From NCBI GenBank assembly GCA_024811115.1, contig JAKOGH010000851.1, forward strand, positions 248,001 to 312,000: DNA of 64,000 nt, given 5' to 3'. This document shows, in pieces, positions 33,725 through 45,470 of the stretch. Position numbers and translations under genes: made by a program. The notes under the pieces were generated by a model. It made no database searches, was not told the origin of the DNA, and saw only the letters and a program-made list of their open reading frames with translations. Within the stretch, counting starts at the first letter, position 1, and the number at the start of each line of letters is the position of its first letter. This DNA comes from Terana coerulea. Its lineage: Eukaryota > Basidiomycota > Agaricomycetes > Polyporales > Phanerochaetaceae.

Positions 33725-35973
33725 CTACTCGCTCACCATCGTCCGCCATCCCAAGACGTCGCCGTAGCTCTTCCACATCCGGTCGACCACGCGCAGCTTC
33801 TCGCGCCGCCCGAGCCCGGGGTCCTCCAGATCGCCCACGTCTTCCAAGAAGCCGTCGCGCAGGCGCGAGTGCGCGGGCAGCGCCTGCTCCGCGTACGCAC
33901 GCAGGCGTGTCGTCGACAGCAGCAGCAGGCCGGCCGTGCGTGGGTCGATGCCGCGCGGTAACTTCTTGTCTGTGGCGTGGTCCGCGATGAGCAGGCGTTC
34001 GACTCGCCTGTGCTAGATGTCAGTAGGTTCTCTGGTGGAATGAGAAAAGTAAGCGTACCGCATGATGCTCCAGACGCGTGCGCGCCATTTGCGGCCCCCG
34101 TACCGCCCCCTTGCCTCTGCTGCCCTGACACGAGGGTCTTTACGTACCCGGCCGAAATGTAGACGATAGCCAGGGCGGGTGCGACGCCGACAAACGCGAA
34201 GGTGAGCTCTTGGGATTTGAGCAGTTTGTCGATGCCCGACAGCGCCTGGTCAATGTCAACCTGCGAAATAATGTCAGCCAATTCATATATGATGTACTAA
34301 GGACTGATCATGGGGGCGCACCTTGGCTTTCTGAACCTGGACGAGCAAGGTCCGCAGGAGAGCGTGCCGCCGACGGCCGACTTGAGCGGGCTGCGGATGT
34401 CGTCTTCGTAGATCTGCATAACAGCAGTGAGGTCGCCTTGCCGGATCTGCACGGACAGCGCCGCCATCTGCTCCGCGGTGTAGTTCAGCTTCTCCTTCGC
34501 GAGGGACAGCGACATTCTCTCCAACGACTACAACAGCCCATCAGCATTGGGCATTCCATGAAGCGGGGAGCCGGGTCGTACCTCCAAATCCGCCTTGACG
34601 CTCTCCTTCGTGATAATCACGCCCTCGTCACCGCCCGCCTTGACCGTCTTGACCACCTCCTTCAATGGACCAAGCAGCCAGTCCTCCCAGAATCCTCTCA
34701 GCGTCTGCGCCGCATCCTGCGCCAGATGCGCTAGCGAGTCGCGCGAGGCGTACGCATACCGCGCCGCAAACAACGCCAAGGGCGGGACGAACACCAGCTT
34801 CGGCCAGAGGCGCGTCAGGCGCGACGGGCGGCGCAGGCCGAGCTGGCTGATCTGCGCTTCGTGCGCAGCGGCGTGGCGCGGCAGGACGGCGTCGACGAGG
34901 AGGTGCGAGAACTCGAGCGGGCCGACGGACTCGGCGCCGGCGAGGTTCTGCTCCACGTTCAGCGCCGCGCGGAACCCATCCACGAACGCGTGTAGGCGCT
35001 CGAAGCGGGCGAGCGCGTCCGCCGTCGCGAGTGTGGCGGCCAGGCCGTCGCGCAGGTCGAGGAGGCCCCCGAGGACGGGGGCCCGTTCGTCCCTGATCTC
35101 CTCGAGCTTCTTCCGCTTGTACGTGCACTCGTGTCGGGAGAGCTCCAGGGGCAGGGTGACAGTTGTGTAGCATGTTTGAGACACACGCGTGCACAAAGCG
35201 CGAATGCGGTCGTGCAGGGACGGCGTACTGACGTGTCGGGGGTGTGCTGTGCAGTGAGTGGAGAAGGTGACGGAGCTGTGACATGAGGGCGTGCAAGCAA
35301 GGCGAGCGGGAATGGTTCATGCTCGAGGTGAGGGAAGAGCGCGACCGTGAGGGTGTGCGGCCGAAGGATGTTCCGGTATGGGAAGAGTTGGCGGATTGAG
35401 GACGGCGTGAAGACCGAGAGACGGAGAGGGATGTCTTGGCTTCGTACGGTGCGAATGATTGTCGCCGCAATGGAGGCCAGACGGGTCGGCAGAGCTGGCA
35501 GGACCATTTAGCGTGGGCAAGCTGAAGTTCACAGCGCACTTGGAGCTTGCGTGCGCGTGTAAGTGCGGGCGACACTCACTTTGCAGTAGATAATACGCCG
35601 CATTGGACCTCGAGCGTTCGATGTCAGACCACCACTCCAGCTCGGTCTCCGCGTCGCTTGCTTCGTGCAAGAACGTGTCCAGCGTTTGGACGTACAGTCC
35701 GAGCAGGAGCTTCTGGAGGATGGCGGTCCGCAGGGCCTCCGCCTCGCCCTCAGGCCCGCCCGTGAACGCCCCGATGAACTCGAGACTGTGCAGCGCGTCG
35801 ATGCATTTCCGCGCGTCTTCGAGTGTGACTGGCGGGTTCAGCTCGAGAAAGTATGTTCGGAGAGCGTCGTGCGACGCTGAGTCGGTCCATGGGGTGCTGG
35901 CCGGCGAGGAGGTGGTGGGAAGGACAATCTTGGATGAGAGGTCGCGGTGCAAGATGTTGACGACGGTCGACAT
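33725..35973 (-). CDS. NCA2: NCA2, mitochondrial outer-membrane protein affecting ATP synthase subunits
   Basis: The start is the ATG at 35973 (MSTVVNILHRDL) and the stop is at 33725-33727. Exon 1 is 35580-35973; the next acceptor is at 35495. Recognised blocks in order: SLEFIGAFTGG and KLLLGLYVQTLDTFL near the N-terminus; SRHECTYKRKKLEEIRDERA; a membrane segment around LVFVPPLALFAARYA; VKTVKAGGDEGVIITKESV; SLERMSLSLAKEKLNYT; LTFAFVGVAPALAIVYIS; and the C-terminal RRVERLLIADHATDKKLPRG...GLLLLSTTRLRAYAEQ. This order is that of the NCA2 family, first known for controlling expression of mitochondrial ATP synthase subunits 6 and 8. Single-base frame switches are needed near 34106-34110 (a C-run), 34342 and 35307, all inside conserved sequence, so sequence error is more likely than loss. 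Confidence 0.85.
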
Positions 35974-36117
35974 CGCGCGTGGAGAGCCGTGCGTTCGCGT
36001 CAAATGGTCATAAGATGCGCTTTTGCCTACACAGGTTGCGCAGAGAGTGATGAGTAGGAAGGAAACGGGAGAGATGTTGAAAAGGTCAAAGTAAGTAAAG
36101 TGTCTGCAGTCAAGTGC

Positions 36118-36290
36118 TATGGCGTAAGTTACCGTTTGTACAAATATTAGCGCCGTGATACAAATTGAAGTCCCGCCGTGAAATGAGTAAGTAACCCCGT
36201 AAACAACACTCAGAGCTCGCCGTGATCACATTCAAAGCCACCGTGAAATAGACCCAAAGGCGCTAATGTTTGTACAAATGGTACGCCATA
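36118..36290. mobile_element. 173-base MITE with TATGGCG termini
   Basis: The ends TATGGCGTAAGTTACC (36118) and the reverse complement of the last 32 bases (to 36290) share TATGGCGTA, TTTGTACAAA and ATTAGCGCC. The interior has four spaced copies of 'GCCGTGA' or 'ACCGTGA'. It lies in the 741-base interval between NCA2 and the gene at 36715, which otherwise holds nothing recognisable. Its termini start like those of the 1.4 kb element at 40661-42078. No clear target duplication is visible. Confidence 0.65.
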
Positions 36291-36714
36291 GGTTTGGGGT
36301 TAGGTGTCCATGGGAGAACTTCATGACGTCATGATGTTCCTGATCGCAGACGCTCAGCTTCAATCTTGCAACCATGTCGAGTTCTCATCAGTCCGGACAC
36401 TCAACCAAAGCACGGTGAACAAACCAACCAGGACAGACTGCGAAAAAGCTAGTTTCGAAAGTACGCTCGGGTGTTGGTATGCTCTGGATGAATCCCTAAC
36501 TGCAATCCTTCTACAGAGCGATGAACTTGCTGTAACCAGCCCACGACGATGACGTGGGTATCATGGGCCCCTATAGCGGTACTAGAAGATATTTGCTTGG
36601 CCCCCACAGCCAATACAGTCCAATCCTCTATAAGAGGCTGCCCATCCGCGACGGTGGGATGTCATCACCACACCCCAATTATCCCCTCCTCATCCAGCAC
36701 ACCGAAGAGCAACG

Positions 36715-37532
36715 ATGGTCACACTTGAGGTCGTTTACGCGCCCGCTTCCGACGCATATATTCAAGATCCATCGGTGCTCAATGGACTTGGTGACTTAGT
36801 CAAGAATACCAAGGGATTTGAAGGGTAAGAGAATTCACCTTCAGCTCGTATCATGTAGAGTTCTCACCCGACCGCGTGGTGCCGCAGGCTCTACCATGGT
36901 CTGGAAGTCGAGGACAGGAAGACGCTCAAGCTCGTGCTAGGCGAGTACCCGACGTGCTCTATGCTCTCTTCAGCCTTTAACCTGTAACGATGCACACAGT
37001 CTGGACGACACTTGAGGACCACAAGGCTCTCATCGCGGACAAAGAGGCCTACCCGCGGGTCCTCGACGCCCTGAAGCTGTGCATCGAAGACGGCGACCTG
37101 ACCCGCCTCACCATGTTCCACGTCCCGGTGCGCTCGTCACCGGCCTCCGCCCTGAACGCCCCGTCGACCTCGTTCTTCCACATCTACACGATCAAGGACG
37201 GTAAATCCGCGGAGGACGGCGTCGTACCCCACTAAAGAACATATCCTGTGCACGAAGTGTCGGCGGCGCACATGGCGGCACGTTCGGCAAGGCAGTCGAG
37301 AAGGATGAGTGGCTGCTCTTGACTGGGTGGGACAAGTCCGATGTGAGTCGGGCTCCGTGCTAACCTAACATGCCGTCTCAGGGCTCACAATGACAATTAG
37401 TACCATCGAGTGGCTCTAGAGGGAGATCCTGTGTTGAAAGCATATATTGACCAGCTGACGGATAGTATTGGCGAACACACCGTCAACCATGTTCAACTCA
37501 CTGCTTATTTGGCTTACCGGCCTGGCGCATGA
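36715..37532 (+). CDS. Dimeric alpha/beta-barrel (ABM-like) protein, reading frame damaged
   Basis: The start is the ATG at 36715. Exons are 36715-36824, 36888-36940 and from 37000, with a GC donor (GCGAGT) at 36941. Residues TLEVVYAPASDAYIQD, KNTKGFEGLYHGLEVEDRKTL and LVWTTLEDHKALIADKEAY have the strand-helix-strand pattern of small fungal proteins with two ABM-like ferredoxin-type repeats. The second repeat (FFHIYTIKDGKSAED, then GGTFGKAVEKDEWLLLTGWDKSD, then YHRVALEGDPVLKAYID and a closing strand) ends at a stop at 37530-37532. Between 37228 and 37285 the frame must be changed twice to join the conserved pieces. The protein is either a recent pseudogene or affected by base-call errors. The enzymatic role in this group is mostly unknown. 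Confidence 0.55.
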
Positions 37533-39100
37533 AGCAAAGGAAGAGACATAGGATCCTCTAGAGTATTAGTGCTGTGAAGACTCTGCTCCTGCCCACCACC
37601 GGGGTGATGCATAGTAAATACATAGTGTATCCTCGACAGGACATCCTTGATATTTACCAGTATGGTAAAAACAGAACAAGGAACGTGAGCTTAAGTATTT
37701 TTAGATCACGTCGTGTGAGTGCCTTCTATCACCGCACGGCGCAGGCAAACCTAGATTTTGGCCACACGAAAAGTGCTCGAAAAGGGTTCGGAAGTTTTTC
37801 CTTGTCATATCACGTGACCCTCGAGTTCCTATATATGGAAGGTCTGCAGCGACAAGGAAAAACTTTCAAGTGTTTTTCTGTTACTTTTCATGCGCCCAAA
37901 ATCGGGCCATGCCTGCAGTGTACGGCGTTGTGGCGAAGCTCGGCAAACGCCGGGCTCGATTTCGAAGCTCCGCTAGGTTCCGCTTCCCCTCTTTGGAATC
38001 TGTTTCTACAAAGTCCTTCAACACCCCCCGCTGACGCAACAGCTCGGTGTGCGGCACCCACAGGGATTGCCGACGACGCAGCAGACGCAACCGCAGGCTT
38101 AGTCACGTCAGTGCTCAGCAGCCGGTGCAGACCGTGCTGATGGGCTCCCGGAGGGAAGCGACGGTGGGTCTGAGTCCGCCCGCGTTGGTGCAGCCGCACC
38201 ACGTTGGCCTGATGGAAGGCGGTCAGGCAGCCGATCGCGACTCGGGCTGTCCCAACACTTTGCTGCCGTCACCGCCGCCACCATTGACCACAGCAGTAGC
38301 GGTTCAGATCTAGCCCTAGGGCCACCCGCCGGCTGAACAGCCGCCGCCCGTTGTCCCTCGAGCCGCCCCTCCAGCGCAGCGAAGGGACGGGGCGGGGACG
38401 GTCGGTGTCCTGCGGGATATATGGTCTTCGCCTGGCATGTTGGTAAGTGCTGACCCCCCAAGGTATTATAGCCATTTGACCATTGTTATGCTGTTTCAGT
38501 AATGTTTCACACTCAACAGTTCCCCTGGTTTACTTTTGGAAGACACCACAGACACGGATGATCGGACGGGCTGTTGCGTGTCCCGCTCGGAGTGAAGTCA
38601 CGCCAGGTGAGAATAATTGGCCAAAGCGGTCTTATGTCTTTGACATAGCGCATTGAGCTGCGGAACAGGTATGAACGAGGCAGCGGTGAAACGGTCTGGA
38701 CCGCGTTCTGCACGCCACGGGCGCGCGCATACCCGAACTGGTGCCCCACCGCGTCGCGTCATGATCGACGTCGCCGCTCGACGGAACCTATACTTGGTGG
38801 CTTTGCGACATCCATCTCGACGGCGGGCTTACTTTGGTCCTCACTCAGCCATGAATCTGAATCGCTGTGAAAGGCCCATGCGCGCTCCGTGTCCGTCCTT
38901 CCGTCATCGTAGGTCATCGAGGAGACAACGCGTCATGAACATCCTCCGTTATATTCCCAGGCAATTCAAAAGGAATCTTATATAACTGCGAGAGTGCAGT
39001 CGGCAGCGGCTAATCACCCACACTGTACCTCGACCCAACCGTGCGGAGTGTTTCTACACGACCCCTAACGTCCTAACGAAGACCCGCTGAATATTCAACC
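37533..39100. other. Intergenic interval with a small perfect-stem palindrome
   Basis: No gene is recognised. Inverted arms at 37791-37806 and 37851-37866 share 15 bases (AAGTTTTTCCTTGTC and its complement) around a 44-base loop containing a CACGTGA box. The last part should be the promoter of the opsin-related gene. Confidence 0.45.
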
Positions 39101-40214
39101 ATGGCAGGATCGAGTCTCGACAAGAACCCACCCAATGCCCAGCGCCACATCACCGCTGGGGGTAGCGACTGGTTGTGGGCGGTTTTTGCCGTCATGGCAT
39201 TATCAGACCTTGGCCTCATTTTCTGGGGATCCAGGGTACGTTGTGCACGTTCGTCCGAGAGACATAAGCTTATGCTTTGCATATAGCGGCTGAGAGGAAC
39301 TCGGTTCTTCCACAACCTGGCCATCATCATCCTCACCACTTCCACCGTGGCGTACTACGCCATGGCGTCCGACCTCGGTGCGACCCCTGTCAACACGGAA
39401 TTTAACCGTAGCACCGGAAGCAACCGCCAAATCTGGGTCAGTGGCATTGATCTGCATACTTACCTCTTTGAGGTGCTGACCGTACCTTCACAGTTTGTTC
39501 GTTACATCCAGTGGTTCATCAACTTCCCCGTGCTCCTCACGCTCTTGCTATTCTCTACCGGCCTTTCCCTTTCCGACATCCTCACCACCGCCTTCTTTGC
39601 CTGGGTCGCAGTTGTCTGTGGCCTCGTCGGTGCGCTCACGGCGACCTCTTACAAGTGGGGCTTCTTCGTCCTCGGAGTCGCTGCGCTTGCATACATCTGG
39701 TTAGTCGCTCATTCTATCGTCATATTGTCTCGGTGCTCACCCATTCAATAGGTCCGTGCTCCTCGGCCATGGTCCTCGCACGGGCTTCAACGCTGGTGCC
39801 GGCGTACGGTCGAACTACGTCCGCGGCGCGGGCTACGTCGCCTTCCTCACGATGATCTACCCCATCGCATGGGGCCTGTCCGAAGGCGGCAACCGCATCT
39901 CGCCCAACGGCGAGATGGTCTGGTACGGCGTCCTCGACATCCTCCTCGGCCCCGTGTTCCTCTACTACTTTGTCTGGAGCATCCGCCGCGTCGACTACGG
40001 CCTCTTCCATTTCCACAGCGGCAAGTACACGGACGGCCAGTACGGCACCGGGTCGGGGTACCGGAATGGCGCCGGTCTCACTGGCGAGAAGCATGGCCAC
40101 ACTGGAGCGGGCGTTGGTGCGCCAGGCGTAGGCACTGGTATGGGCACCGGCGGTGGCATGGGCACTGGCGCAGGCATGACCGCGCCGAATGCTGGAGCTG
40201 GCCATGTTGTATAA
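39101..40214 (+). CDS. Opsin-related protein (HSP30/YRO2 group) lacking the retinal-binding lysine
   Basis: Four exons, 39101-39235, 39287-39436, 39494-39699 and 39752-40214, are all in phase and give 317 residues. Seven hydrophobic helices are visible. Helix C reads RYIQWFINFPVLLTLLL, where proton-pumping rhodopsins have an Asp in place of the Gln (R-Y-x-D-W). Helix G reads VLDILLGPVFLYYF, where the retinal Schiff-base Lys (LLAKPVF) should be; here it is Gly. The protein therefore belongs to the fungal opsin-related group, which does not bind retinal and is linked in other fungi to plasma-membrane stress responses. After helix G a His/Tyr-containing loop leads to a glycine-rich tail (GVGTGMGTGGGMGTGAGM) with no similarity I know. 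The frame is clean. Confidence 0.9.
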
Positions 40215-40660
40215 CCTGTTCAACATTGTCTCGACGCCCGATACCTCCATTCCGCGTTGTTGCATTTCAACTCTCGGGCAAGTCATGCTACGATACCAAC
40301 GCTGCTTCTTTGTACAATAGGATCAGTTTAACCTTTTATACACCGCTATAACGACCAGCCCTGCCAGACGATGCTCGATGCTAGCTATCCACGTATGACG
40401 CTGTATGACACCCTCTCGCACGTACTGTAATACTACAACACGTTGATAATGTCGAAGTAATACACGAGCTTTATGAACCTTTGCTTGAGCAAGTTTTCCG
40501 CCTGCTTGCAGTAAATTGATTACTTAGGCTTTAGACTTGGGCCCCACTGATTTCTTTGCCGTGAGAAATGGCACGTGATGTGGTCCTGAATTGGCACGGT
40601 GGCACGGTCTGGAGTCTGGACTCTGTCAAGGCTCTGGTAGATTGCTCGTAGGCTCGAACC

Positions 40661-42078
40661 TATGGCGGCCCTTCTGCACATTTAATAGACGCCGTAACTA
40701 TATTGAAACTCAGCCGTAAACATACATAACAAGCCGTAACTAATCAACCGCAACTAACTTCTAGCTTCGCCATAACTCTGATCAGTCGCCGTAACTCTAC
40801 TCACCCGCGACCCTCACCGGAATTTTATCACTCTCACACATTACTCCCTCCTGTAGCTTATTTGTAAGTGTTAACAAGTAAATTAAGTTAGTTCAATCAC
40901 TGCCACCTGGCTTCAATGCTACGCAAGGCTTGCCGAAGTGATATAGGTAATGCCCTGCCGGAAACACTCACCGGTGCCATGCAGGCTGTGGATACGGTGG
41001 TTAAGTGCATCAATGGGCTCGCAACACCACATGGGTGTGTGCACGGCACCGCAATTGGACCTTGGTCGGCCGCGAGGTCCTGTTATTCCCCTGCACACTG
41101 TTGCTGACAGGGGAGGGGGTGCCAGGGCCAGCGGACATGGCCGGCTGCATGCGCAAATCCAACTTCGGCCACTTGTTGTATATAGGCATGGACGCACCAG
41201 CCCACGGGGCTTGTGCTTGCGATAGGTGAGCGGCCGGTCGCGATAATCGGAGTGCTTGGTGGAGGCGGGTGTGGTGACTTCGGGGGCACCGACTCCGAGC
41301 GTGTCGATGGCCATCTCCTCGTAAGGTTGTTGAACCTTGTCAGGAGTTTGAGATTGTGCTTGTCGTTGGAGACGGACGCCAGTCTGTTGGTGGTAGCTGG
41401 CCGACGCTGAGGGTGGACAGTCCAAGCCGGCGCAGCTGCTGGCAGTCTCGCACTCGCGGTCTTGTCCAAGAGCGCACCCCTAGTGGGTACTGGTCGCCGC
41501 TCGAAGGCGTGATTGGCGTGTGGTGGTACATGGCCAGGCCCTGAAACTTGAAGCCAAGAGCGCTTGGTTCGCTCCAGTTGCTTGGTGAGTTAAACTTAAC
41601 CATGAATGCGAGAGTGCATAGCTTACACGCACGCACCTATTTGTTACCCTTTACCTGCCACGTTCCTATTCAACACACCTCCCAACGAGGCACGCGTTCC
41701 ACATCCCAATGACAGACGGCTGCGGAATCTTGTACCCCGAAGTACGATAGTGGGAGCTTGTTGTCAACGAAGCCACAGGCGAGCGGGTGACGTGGATAGA
41801 AATGCGGTGACGTCTTGCAAGCATGTGGTGTAAATGGCGACAACGGCGAGGAACTTTAGACTAGAGCAGAGAGTTACGGTGAAGCGAATAGTTCAGGCGA
41901 GGCAGAGTTGCGGCGAGTGAGCAAAGTTACGGCGATTGACCAGAGTTACGGCGGTTGATCAGAGTTACGGCGGAGTCACAAGTTAGTTACGGTCAATTAC
42001 TTACGCTTTGTTATGGTTGTTTACGGCTGGGTTTCAAATAGTTACGGCGTCTATTAAATGTGCAGAAGGGCCGCCATA
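40661..42078. mobile_element. 1.4 kb DNA transposon-like element with TATGGCGG terminal inverted repeats and sub-terminal CCGTAACT arrays
   Basis: The left end from 40661 and the reverse complement of the right end to 42078 both read TATGGCGGCCCTTCTGCACA and stay nearly identical for about 60 bases (to the second CCGTAA motif), then similar further in. Both ends carry a string of 'GCCGTAACT' motifs (about six on the left, eight on the right, opposite orientation), which look like transposase binding sites. The direct repeat CGAACC flanks the element (40655-40660 and 42079-42084). The interior (about 40900-41650) has proline-rich frames on the minus strand but no transposase I recognise, so it is probably non-autonomous. 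The superfamily is undetermined. Confidence 0.8.
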
Positions 42079-42871
42079 CGAACCAGCCGCCCGGGCACGA
42101 AAGAGTGACCAGGTAAGTAATTCGCGTACCATCGGTGACTCTCCCCTTGGTACATCCCTCCTCCTCTTACCACGTAGGCTGGTCACGAGTCTAGATTGCT
42201 CGTATCATTACGCTAATGTCCTTTGTGTAACAAATTCATTCAAATCTGTTTCTTACTCACTACAGTCTATGAATCCTTCCGTCTTTATATACTGTCTTTC
42301 TCAGTCTCTGTATGTCTTCGCACGCGTCATCTGACTGCCAGTACGGTATCGTGTCATGAGGGGTGGCTGGTTTCTGTGCGAGCTAATGTTGGCAGGAAAG
42401 ATGCCTTATTTGTGCAATCCAATTCCTCTTTTGTGACCTTGATCTCGGACATCCGTCACCGCTCGTAGTACTAAGCGCTAAGCGGTCTCTCTTCTTCTCC
42501 GACCGCCATCTCACCAAGTCTTTGCAGCAATCACCCACCGCCAGGTAGACCTCGGGCAAGCGACTGCCTGGAGCGGAGCGAGGGCTTTCTTGTTTGACAA
42601 CTCATCCCTCCCACGGCCATCCTACCCTGCTGTCCTTACGAGCGGGGGTCGAAATATCGAGGGAGGTGAGATGGATTGTAATGGAGTGGCGGTGGGGAAT
42701 TCCTTCCATTTGTATCGCATCTTAGCGACGACATGTGATTGGTCAACACTACTGCCCCTAACGCCCCCTCCATACTTCCGCAACTCTCAAAGGAGTCAAA
42801 CCCTTACTCGAAAGGACGGCGGGGACGGCGAGGACGACGGTGACGGAGTCTTACAGCTACCATCCAGATGG

Positions 42872-43079
42872 AACGCGACTCGGACCATGATGCGCCTTGT
42901 AGTACCCAAGCGAGGTACTTAAGTACTGCCTCTATCGGTGCCCGCCTTCCTCGCTCACTCAACGCTCACTATACTTTCTACCTTTTCTTCCTCCACTTCG
43001 CACTCACATTAATAGCGTCGTTTTTCCGTACTTTTGGGCGTCTTCTTTTGGTGCATCATAGTCTCAGGTCACCAACAGC
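42872..43079 (+). promoter_or_regulatory. Conserved promoter/5' leader of paralogue A
   Basis: The segment carries the block order shared with paralogues B, C and E: a 'GGAACGCGACTCG' box, an 'AAGCGAGGTACTTAAGTACT' box, a long C/T tract (about 42945-43015), then GTACTTTTGGGCGTCTTCTT and 'CAT' before 'CAACAGC-ATG'. The C/T tract is a usual agaricomycete core-promoter feature; the second half is specific to this family. Confidence 0.65.
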
Positions 43080-44935
43080 ATGCCTGTGTTCAACGTAACG
43101 AGTGCGTGGTGCGGGGCTTCGCATCGCGTTACAAACTCTCCGACATTGCTTTCTCTTCTAGTTGACGATACCTCGCCTCTCATCGTTTACAACGGCACCA
43201 GCGGTTGGGGAGACTCCTCTCACGATGATTCTCTTTGGTCAAGCTACTCCAATGGTACCTTCCATGCGACAGACACGCAGGTAGGTGATTCGCACTTGCT
43301 CTCGGAATCGGCTCTGAAAACATACTATCTTAGGTTGCAACCGCTACACTGAATTTCTTCGGGAGTGCTATCTACCTATATGGCGCCCGGAGATCCAACC
43401 ATGTATGAATTGTCCTTACTGGCTCATTGCAGCTAATCCTAGCGATATCTTTCAGGACCAATATGACGTCCACCTAGATGACGCGACCACGATTGCGAAC
43501 GGCAAAGCGCACAGCATATTTCAGTCTCTGTTGTTCAGCCAGTCTTCCCTTAAGTACGACAATCATCAGCTTGTACTGCAAAACGACTATGTTACTCCAA
43601 GTCCGTCGTATGTCGATGTCGACTACATTGTGTTCACCACCGGGGATGGGAATCCAAGGTAGCTTTGGATATCTGTTGCGATAGCCACTTCTCTAATCAC
43701 TTTACGATCACACTTTCAGTACACAGTCGGTAGACACCGTTTGGGATGATGGTACGGCAGGAATAACCTATTCCGGAAATTGGGAGACATCTCCAAATGG
43801 ACTGGAGAAGAACTATTTCATGTCCACCATGCAGTCTGTACCTCACCCCCATCCAGACTTGGCTCCGCTGATGCTAATTGCTGTAGTCGCACGAACGACA
43901 CGAGTGCATCGGCTACCGTCGCATTCACCGGAAACGCCATTGCCTTGTATGGTTCTACAGCCGGCAACCATGGCGCATTCTCTATCTCTATTGACGGGCG
44001 GCAGCTGCGTGGTCTTTAATGGTACTGCGTCTGCTGCACGGTATCAAAATCTGCTCGTACGTCTCTCACGATGGCAGAGATGCACACACTCACGAGTTTG
44101 AGATGCATTTCTAGTACTACATGGGCGGTCTTGCCGATGGAAAACACACTGTAACAGTCGCGAACTTGGGCAACAGTGCGAATACTACCAACAGCTCGTT
44201 CGATCTTGACAAGGTCGTCTTTTCTGACTGGTCCGGGAACAACTCTCCGGGTGCCCTGACATCCTCTCCAGAGTGCAGCACAGCGACTGAAAGTCAGTCC
44301 ACAGGTACCACCGTTCCGTCTTCCCGATCGCGACCTCCACAATCTCCAGTGCCGTCTCCACGATAGGATCGTGCCTTTATCCTGGCCCTACGTCTGGCGC
44401 AGTTGGGTATGTTCATTCCACGCGCTGGGAAACATGATGTCCGACTTGATCAGCAGCTCAGCAGGCCACAAGTCCCAGACTGCGTTGGTTCTTGAAACTG
44501 TGCTGCTCACGGCTGTCGGGACGATCCTCATCGGGCTCTGCGTCTTTTGGCTCATGCGCCGCCAGCGTCGAAGTCCGGAAAGTGGACATCTGCCGCGGGC
44601 ACTCGCGGCCACTTTCGGCCGTCCTCACGACCCTCAACCTACGGCCGAACAGTATACAATCGAGCGCTACTCAGCGCAGAGGCCGACTGTCCGATGTGTG
44701 GCGCCGATGCCACCCCTGCCCAACTCACAGACCAATGAATCCTTTGCTTCCAATTTACGTGAAGGCAGCCCTAGGAGGTCAACCAGTAATTCTGGTGCAC
44801 GTTCCCTCTGGTACGTCTCCGTTCACCTGAGCTCGTCGCTTAATCTCTGAAGTCTTCGCCTGTAGGAGCGCTCTTCATGCCCCATCTTCTACCCCGCCAC
44901 CACCGTATGAGTCTCAGGCGCCGAGTGGGCTTTAG
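43080..44935 (+). CDS. Cluster paralogue A: double-module single-pass membrane protein, frame-broken
   Basis: It has the exon plan of intact paralogue B: 43080-43101, 43162-43280, 43334-43402, 43456-43658, 43720-43833, 43887 onward, then the transmembrane/tail exon and a last exon to the stop at 44933-44935. Module 1 (IDDTSPLIVYNGT, NGTFHATD, IYLYGARRSNH, VDVDYIVFT) and module 2 (VWDDGT, IALYGSTAGNHGAF, FDLDKVVFSDW) are followed by a helix (VGTILIGLCVFWLM) and RRQRR. The tail has PMPPLPNSQTNESF and, in the last exon, PPPPYES (PPxY, 44894-44909). Relative to B there is one extra base in 43997-44018 and another frame switch near 44318, so as written it cannot yield the full protein. Exons 4-6 are almost identical to B. 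Confidence 0.75.
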
Positions 44936-45470
44936 CACACCACATTCTCAGCGCCGGAGGTCCATGTATCGGAACATGAAACGCGGCTGAGTGGTGTACT
45001 CTTCCTACACAGACCTTATATAACTGACGATGACAGTCGATCGTCTGAATAAATTTAGCTGAGTCACTGCGTGGCCTTCATTCCAATGCGCAAAACTGCC
45101 ATGTTCCCACAGTCTGGGGCAAGCAGCCCTCGAGTATGCGATCTAGTTAGACCGCTTGTGTCGGTCGCTGCTCACCAATGCCCGCAAGTATCATTTCGCG
45201 CACTGCATTGTGATATAGGTACCGCCCTTCATGATACACTGGGTACCGTGATGACCAACTGAGTAGTTTTTGTTCGTCATTTCAAACGTGACACTAAATT
45301 GACTGCGAGTTGCTAGTTATGAAGACGACTCTCGACTACGAAGTACCAATCCGACCTATCAGGATGCTTTCCTTCTTGCAATGGATCATACATTGATATT
45401 CCCATCGCATAGGTGGCAGGTATCATTCACCCGGTGGCAGATGGAACGTGACTCAAACAAATTATTTAGG

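Noticed and set aside
34628..35575. 315-residue minus-strand frame in the NCA2 locus
   Set aside because: Mostly an alternate frame of NCA2; only a short part (SQLRHLLHSLHS) may belong to the true protein through a frame switch.
35495..35579. Apparent loss of frame in NCA2 after exon 1
   Set aside because: Using the acceptor at 35495 rather than the nearer AG gives TLPTRLAS in phase; it is an ordinary intron.
40600..40700. tRNA-like B-box near the GGCTCGAACC motif
   Set aside because: No matching A-box or cloverleaf arms; the motif is part of the target duplication of the element at 40661.
41083..41469. Proline-rich frame inside the 1.4 kb element as transposase
   Set aside because: No catalytic motif, composition is low-complexity and several overlapping frames look alike.
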